Shown piece after piece: positions 58,540-64,000 of a stretch of 64,000 bases of DNA (position 1 is the stretch's first letter; every line of letters starts with the position of its first letter). The notes beneath the pieces were generated by a model that worked only from the letters and a program-made list of their open reading frames with translations, was not told where the DNA came from and did no database searches. Source of the stretch: Catenaria anguillulae PL171 (lineage: Eukaryota > Blastocladiomycota > Blastocladiomycetes > Blastocladiales > Catenariaceae); contig MCFL01000002.1 in the NCBI GenBank assembly GCA_002102555.1, positions 496,001 to 560,000 of the forward strand. Reading direction: 5' to 3'. Both the position numbers and the translations under genes were made by a program.

Positions 58540-60707
58540 TCACAAGAAAATCTTTTCCCTCTCATCCTCCCTCCTTTCGACCCACTGCATCACACCGACC
58601 ACAACGCCCAACACCACCAGGCTCACTACCAACACCACCAATACATTGACAGCGTACTGGCTTGGGTTGATAAACAGCTCAAGCCGCCAGCTTGCCCCAC
58701 CGGCACGCGGGTAGATGACCAGTTGACTGTTTGGAATGACGCCCTGGAACGTGTTGGTGCTCGGATGCTGGTCGGCACGCGACACGCCCACGGCAAGCTC
58801 TTCAATGTAATTGTTTGTGCGCCCGAGGCCAGTGAGAGCGTAAGGGAGTTGCAAGGCTTGGTTGGATGTGGCGTAGGTTTGCGTAACTGCCATGAATCCG
58901 AGTTGGGCAAGTTAGAAACATGAGCGAGTGAACTAGGGTGGAGCAGGGGAGAAGCGTACATACGTTGAATGGCCTTCTTGACGCCTTTTGTGTCAATGAC
59001 AGTCAACTTGAAACTGGATCCAAGTGAATTGACCGAATGCGCATGGCAATCGCGCGTGCACTCTGCGCCCGTCGTGAGTGTTTTCACAAAGAAGGCGTCC
59101 AGCGCCAGCGTGTTTTCGTACAGCAGGGTCGAGGGCACGTTGGATCTCGATATTTGGCGGACCACAATGTCGAGCGATCCCTGTCACGTATGTGACACCA
59201 CGCAGAGGTTACAGCCGCGCCTGGCTCTTGAACGGAAACGAACATGTCAACGTACATTCTCATCCAAATCAAACCACGCCGCATCCACAATCCCCCGGCC
59301 GGTGGGAATCCCATGACTCAGTGCAACAAACGACCGCGGATCCACACTGGCCCAATGCGCACAGTCGTGCACGTCCCTGACGGCCGAGCACGGCACATTT
59401 TGTAGCACCGTGACGCTGCCGCCCGACACAAAGAGGACATCTGGGTACCCATCCAAGTTGAAATCACCCAGGTGCAAGCGGGACACGTCACTCGACGCCC
59501 AAGCGCCGCCCGTGTCCTTGCGCAAGACGGGAATGATGGATGGTGAGGTAAAGTCGAGGCGAAACGATGGGTCGCGCGAGCACAGGTTGGACAGATCGCG
59601 GCACCGTGCGCGCGATTGAGAATTTGGGGAGGTGGAGGTGCAGAGCGGAATTTGTTGGTTGTAGACGACGTGCAAGGTGCATTCCGTTGTGCACACGGTA
59701 TACATGGCGTCGAGTGTGCCGTCGGCGTCAATATCGGCGAATGAAATAGGGCCCGCACCGAGTGGAAGCGAGCCCGAGCGAATCAAGTCCCATTGCTGTT
59801 GGGGGGAAGCCTGGGATTCGGATGCAGAGGCGGCCGACCAGATTTGATACTCGACACCCTCGTGCCCAGTAGCGTGCCGCTCACACACTACAAACATGTC
59901 GGGTTTACAGTCGCCATCCACATCGACAAATGCCACGTCCGTTGGCACACACATGGTCGAGTTCATTGGCACGCCTTCGAGCGCAAATTTGGGCGCTTGG
60001 CCAGGTTCCGATCGAGTATTGAGCCACACAAAGGCATGTGTGCCATTGTCCTTTGGGACGGCAATCAGATCCGGAAACATGTTGCCCGAGACATCGGCCA
60101 GCATGGGCTGTGCGCCGACGGTGCCTGCAATGTACAATCCACCCGTGGGCACGTACGATCCATTGGTGTTGAGGTACAGTTCTGTGTGGTACGTGCTGGC
60201 CTCGTGGACATGGGCCATTGTCAGCAGCAGGTCGAGCTGGCCGTCGGCATTGAAGTCGCCCGCAACGACATTGGCGATTTCATGGTCCTTGAGCGTGCTG
60301 GAGAGGGTGAGCGCGGGAGCATGGGGCGGCTGGAAAGACTTGAGTTTGGGATCCCAGGTGTGGACTGAGACGGAGCGTTTTGCCCTGTCAATGACAAAGA
60401 GGTCGGCGAGCTTGTTGCCGGTGGAATCGCCAAATGCGACGAGATTTGCATTGTCGATGGATTGGCGCACCCGAAAGATGGGTTTTGGCTGAGCAGTGCC
60501 CGTGGTTGGCGATGAGGATGCCTGGGCGGCCGCAGGGACGGGCTGTGACAGGAGAGTCGCGAAGATGGCAATGGTAGCGACAGTAGCAGCAACAGCTCCT
60601 GTGAATCGAGATAATGAGGCTGCTGCTCGTGTTGCTCTTGGGCCACCAGGCAGGCACAAGCAGGCCCCGGCCCAGGCCCAGGACGGCGAGCCGGTGGGTG
60701 GCGTCAT
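58540..60707 (-). CDS. ITFG1/TIP-like FG-GAP beta-propeller membrane protein
   Basis: Homologue of the T-cell immunomodulatory protein ITFG1, a type I membrane protein with an integrin-like propeller. Exons 59256-60707, 58964-59180 and 58886-58540 give 671 aa. An N-terminal hydrophobic segment (AVAATVATIAIFATLLSQPV) acts as signal. Seven FG-GAP/calcium-loop repeats: VAFGDSTGNKLADLFV, VVAGDFNADGQLDLLL, MLADVSGNMFPDLIAV, AFVDVDGDCKPDMFVV, SFADIDADGTLDAMYT, LHLGDFNLDGYPDVLF, AWFDLDENGSLDIVV. The C-terminal beta domain has LTGLGRTNNYIEELAVGVSR and VIPNSQLVIYPR, as in ITFG1, then TM VLVVLVVSLVVLGVVVGVMQ and a charged tail. The last repeat is completed by the splice at 59256/59180. Function in fungi unknown. 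Confidence 0.92.
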
Positions 60708-61087
60708 GGGAAAGATGTGGATCGAATCGAGCAGAAAATTGTTCTTGGATAGTAGAGGTCTTTGGGAGTCGATTGCATGCAGTCCAGTCCAACCATGGAT
60801 CAAAGCATGTGCATTCTTTACCTACGCTGTACCTAGATCGGATATACGTATATACGTATCCGTACGGACCGGATTCATCCATTACCATATATACCTACAG
60901 AGGGGCGGAAATGCGCGGGTCGTGGGGTCGTCGATCCAATCATGGCATTCAATGTTTTAACGTGTGTGAAATAAAAGATACGGAGGTAAATTAAAGACGG
61001 TAAATACATCCCCGGTAAACACACAATGGGCAGCTGTCGAAAATGGTTCTTGCATGATCAACAATATGTTCATAACCATCGGCAACC
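60708..61087. promoter_or_regulatory. Divergent promoter region, ITFG1-like / aminopeptidase
   Basis: A 380-bp gap between divergent starts. A palindromic 'tatacgtatatacgtat' stretch lies at 60842-60858, but it is AT-rich low complexity and I assign no function. Confidence 0.4.
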
Positions 61088-63025
61088 ATGTTCCGTAATC
61101 TTCATGCAAAACTCGCCAATGCTGTCGGCGCCTCTTCCGCCTCAGCGCGCGCCGGCCTTGTCATCACAACGTCTCGCACCAACAGCGTGATGCTTGGTCG
61201 CCGCTTCAGCTCGAAAAACGGCGCCAACACCGCCAACGCCAACGGGAACACGGCCGCAAGTGCCGACTCTGCCGTGATCGGGTACTACCAAGGCGACTCG
61301 CCCTCGCTCGAGCGATTCACCGCCACCGCCTTTGCCCTCAACGACAAGCTCAACAACTCGCTCTTCACCATGCTCGAGCAAGCAAACTTTTCCGGCGCCT
61401 TGGGCGAGGCCCGCGTCCTGTACCCGCCTACCCCAGACGACCACCCATCGGACGCTCCGCCGTTGCCCGTGCGCGTGGCCGTTGTTGGCCTGGGCAAGCG
61501 CGCCGCTGCAGCCAATGGAACATCCATGTCCAAGGAGGCCGCGTGGCAGACGGCTCGCAAGGCAGCGGCAACCGGTGTCAAGGCCTTGCAGGGCGTTGGC
61601 GCAAAGAAGATTGCCGTCGAGGCGTTTGCGGATTCGCCCAGGGCTGTGGCCGAGGGGGCCACGTTGGCGCTCTACTCGTTTGACCATCTCAAGACCAAGG
61701 CCTCGACGGATTCATCGTCGTCCTCGACTCAATCATCCTCGTTGGCTTCCGAAGCTTCGTCCACCACATCAAGCGAATCCACCACAACGCCCGACGTATT
61801 GCTTCTCTCGCGCACTGCCGATCCTGTCCCTGCATCCTCGGCCACCCCAACCCAAGGCACTCCACTCTCGCCCGATGCCTTCAAGACCGGCCGCATTCTT
61901 GCACAAGCGCAAAACCTCGCACGCCACCTAATGGAAATGCCCGCCAACCTGCTCACGCCCACCATCTTTGCATCCACTGCCGAGCGCGAGTTTGCCGACT
62001 TGCCGCACGTGACCGTGACTGTGCGGGACGAGGCCTGGGTCCTCAAGCACGGCATGCATGCGTTCCATGCGGTTGCAAAAGGTAGCAAGGAGCCGCTCCG
62101 GTTTGTCGAGGTGGCGTACCGCGGTCGGAACCTCTTGGGATCCGACCCCGAACAAACTGCTCGAGTGCAAGTCAATCAAGACGAGGTCGCCGTGGAGAAG
62201 CGCGAGGACGTCATCGACCTGGTGCTTGTCGGGAAGGGAGTCACTTTTGACAGTGGCGGTGTAAGCATTAAACCAGCGGCTGGCATGGCGCTCATGCGCG
62301 GGGACATGGGCGGTGCAGCCACCGTGCTGGCCGCAACTCACGCAGTCGCCCGACTTGGTCTCCCCATCAATCTCACGACCCTGATTCCGCTTGCCGAAAA
62401 CATGCCAAGCGGCTCGGCTGTCAAACCGGGCGACGTTGTGCGCGCAAGCAACGGGCTCACCATCGAAATCGACAACACGGACGCCGAGGGCCGCTTGCTG
62501 CTTGCCGACGCACTTTTTTACGCCACCACGCACTTGCGGCCGCGCGCCATCATTGACGTTGCCACGCTCACGGGCGCCATTGACGTCGCCCTCGGCAGGC
62601 AGTATGCGGGCGTGTTTGCGACGCACGAGGCCTTGTGGGCAAAGATTCATAAGGCTGCACAAGTTGCAGGCGATCCCGTGTGGCGCATGCCGCTGGACCC
62701 GTCGTACCTGGCCGCCATGCAGTCGAGTGTTGCCGATCTCAAGAATGCAGGCGATCGGTCGGCGGGCGCGTGCACGGCGGCCGCGTTCTTGTACCAGTTT
62801 TTGCGGCCCGCGCTGCCGGCAAAGGCCGCGTTGGCGGTCGAGCCCCTGGCAAACGGGGATTTGCCTGCGCCGTGCCCGTGGGCCCATGTGGACATGGCGG
62901 GCGTCATGCATCATGGCAAGGCCGTGGATGCCATGAATGGCGCAGGCATGACTGGACGGCCCACGCGTGTTCTCGTGGAGGTGGTGAGGGGACTGATTGA
63001 GGAGAGGAAGGTGAGAGATGAGTGA
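61088..63025 (+). CDS. M17 leucyl aminopeptidase, probably mitochondrial
   Basis: Single exon, 645 aa. Dizinc aminopeptidase releasing N-terminal residues. The N-terminus is Arg/Ser-rich without acidic residues for about 60 positions (LHAKLANAVGASSASARAGL ... RRFSS), a likely mitochondrial presequence. The catalytic domain has VGKGVTFDSGGVSIKPA (Lys and Asp metal ligands), MRGDMGGAATVLA, the family signature NTDAEGRLLLADAL, and the ends GDRSAGACTAAAFL and WAHVDMAGVM. A Ser-rich insertion (residues about 205-240) separates the N-terminal macro-like domain from the catalytic domain. Intact frame; all metal ligands present. Confidence 0.95.
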   Translation: MFRNLHAKLANAVGASSASARAGLVITTSRTNSVMLGRRFSSKNGANTANANGNTAASADSAVIGYYQGDSPSLERFTATAFALNDKLNNSLFTMLEQANFSGALGEARVLYPPTPDDHPSDAPPLPVRVAVVGLGKRAAAANGTSMSKEAAWQTARKAAATGVKALQGVGAKKIAVEAFADSPRAVAEGATLALYSFDHLKTKASTDSSSSSTQSSSLASEASSTTSSESTTTPDVLLLSRTADPVPASSATPTQGTPLSPDAFKTGRILAQAQNLARHLMEMPANLLTPTIFASTAEREFADLPHVTVTVRDEAWVLKHGMHAFHAVAKGSKEPLRFVEVAYRGRNLLGSDPEQTARVQVNQDEVAVEKREDVIDLVLVGKGVTFDSGGVSIKPAAGMALMRGDMGGAATVLAATHAVARLGLPINLTTLIPLAENMPSGSAVKPGDVVRASNGLTIEIDNTDAEGRLLLADALFYATTHLRPRAIIDVATLTGAIDVALGRQYAGVFATHEALWAKIHKAAQVAGDPVWRMPLDPSYLAAMQSSVADLKNAGDRSAGACTAAAFLYQFLRPALPAKAALAVEPLANGDLPAPCPWAHVDMAGVMHHGKAVDAMNGAGMTGRPTRVLVEVVRGLIEERKVRDE

Positions 63026-63399
63026 GCCACATACACATCGACATGCTGCGCGGGCGATTTATTATATAAGTGCTTGTATACCTACCTATGTCCATTTGCA
63101 GCCGGAATCGCACTTGAGTGCTAGTGTGGATGCAAAGGGTCGTGCGCGGGAGCCAGGGTTCCCACAAATTATCGGAACTCTCACGATACTCTTCCGCGAG
63201 GACGACGTTGTGGCCTCGCGAATCGCGCAAGGGCAAGAGGTTGATGACGCGTGCGTTTCAGTCAGCCTTTGGCAGTCTTTTTGCGTCGTCATGATGGGCC
63301 AATTGGAAGTAATCATGTATTACATGTGTTTCAATTGCCCTACACTTGATGCATTTTGACTTGTTTCACAATAAGGTTGTGAAGTATAACTCTTCAGCC
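63026..63399. other. Intergenic region before the receptor gene
   Basis: About 370 bp; no gene recognised. Confidence 0.4.
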
Positions 63400-64000
63400 A
63401 TGCACAATCACCGGCCAAGCGTTGCAGCCCTGGTTCCACGGCGATGTTTAGCGGCCCTCAACCTCTTGACCGCAGCTGCTGCTTGCTTGTCCTTGATATC
63501 GATAACCATCTGCTCGGCTCAGACACCCCCACCGCTCAAGTTTGCCTCATCCTCAGATTATACGTATGTTTCAACTATTTGCTCTTGTCTTCCCATGTCA
63601 GATGATTCTGGTGTAGTTATTTACCATACACGTAATTCAGTGCGAGTGGACGCTCCATCACCAATTCATACCATGCAGGTGTTCGAATCGCGTTCGACGA
63701 AATCAATGCGAATGGCGGTTACAATGGTCGGCGCCTTGACTTCATCACCATGGATGACGGCTACGTCGCGTCGAGAACCAGGGCGAACGTCGAAACATTG
63801 TACAATGCGCATCCAGACTTGATTGCATTTGTCGCTGGTTTGGTACGTTATGGTACCTTTGGGAAACAGTTGGAGCCCGGGCTGAAGTCTTGGCATGCAT
63901 AGGGAACGGCAAACACACTGGCAAGTATTCCATTCGCCGCCAACCGTTCTATCGGCCTCTTTTTCCCTGCTACTGGCGCAGAATCACTCCGGAACCCGTT
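63400..64000 (+). CDS. Receptor with periplasmic-binding-protein type 1 ectodomain, 5' part
   Basis: Runs off the right edge. From the ATG at 63400 a signal peptide is visible (LNLLTAAAACLSLISITICS). After at least one intron (the region 63565-63678 is not resolved) comes VRIAFDEINANGGYNGRRLD, the hallmark of the ANF-receptor/Leu-Ile-Val-binding fold, then FITMDDGYVASRTRANVETL. A further exon after an AG near 63902 reads GTANTLASIPFAANRSIGLF and FPATGAESLRNP. Eukaryotic proteins with such an ectodomain include class C GPCRs, receptor guanylyl cyclases and hybrid kinases; the deciding part is outside the window. Confidence 0.75.

Overview
This looks like a nuclear fragment of a flagellated (zoosporic) fungus, most likely Blastocladiomycota (Catenaria/Allomyces-like) or a chytrid. 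The evidence is: short GT-AG introns of about 60-110 bp in most genes; fungal-type genes (chitin deacetylase, Scd6-type LSM14, RNA polymerase III large subunit, sterol-glucosyltransferase-like enzyme); a PIH-domain axonemal dynein assembly factor (DNAAF6/PIH1D3-like), which is only expected where motile cilia are built; and a TmcB/TmcC-like TM-TPR protein, a family I associate with protists and zoosporic fungi. The species is inference. Genes are dense and mostly in divergent pairs separated by about 250-750 bp.

Layout. 1-1437: 5' part of a P450 with a mitochondrial-type presequence. 2193-3360: LSM14/Scd6. 3700-5259: ankyrin-like protein with 14 'AMD-AS-GH-VLDWW' repeats. 5685-10201: RNA polymerase III largest subunit. 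10918-14837: Q-rich scaffold-like protein. 15996-21125: TmcB-like multi-membrane TPR protein. 21982-23694: membrane-anchored subtilase. 24591-24673: tRNA-Ser(UGA), followed by a 35-T tract. 24853-25506: LSM7 with an RGG extension. 25607-28047: head-to-head cytochrome b5 reductase and cytochrome b5. 28616-30153: chitin deacetylase. 30344-33681: CHASE-PAS degenerate histidine kinase. 34079-36534: CorA-type Mg2+ transporter. 37075-37850: decayed copy of the ankyrin-like family. 38245-40633: family X DNA polymerase with BRCT. 40812-42256: sterol-glucosyltransferase-like enzyme. 42834-50916: histidine phosphatase gene split by a young Copia element (43994-50777). 51034-52224: PhnP-like metallo-hydrolase. 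52622-53476: ARL8. 53817-54648: DNAAF6. 54901-58420: UBE3C/Hul5 HECT ligase. 58540-60707: ITFG1/TIP-like FG-GAP protein. 61088-63025: M17 leucyl aminopeptidase. 63400 to the right edge: start of a receptor with a periplasmic-binding-protein-type ectodomain.

The main results are: (1) an intact, recently inserted Copia element (identical 213-bp LTRs, GTGGG target duplication) that interrupts a histidine phosphatase reading frame which rejoins perfectly without it; (2) an apparent 276-bp in-frame retained intron between gag and pol in that element, which could set the Gag:Gag-Pol ratio by splicing; (3) a CHASE-PAS receptor whose histidine kinase core has lost the phospho-accepting histidine; (4) a CorA transporter with a GTN instead of GMN motif, a 10-nt microexon and an in-frame TGA; (5) clusters of single-base deletions in otherwise conserved genes (RPC1, TmcB-like, CBR1, LSM7), most simply consensus errors in this assembly, so several genes here look broken when they probably are not.
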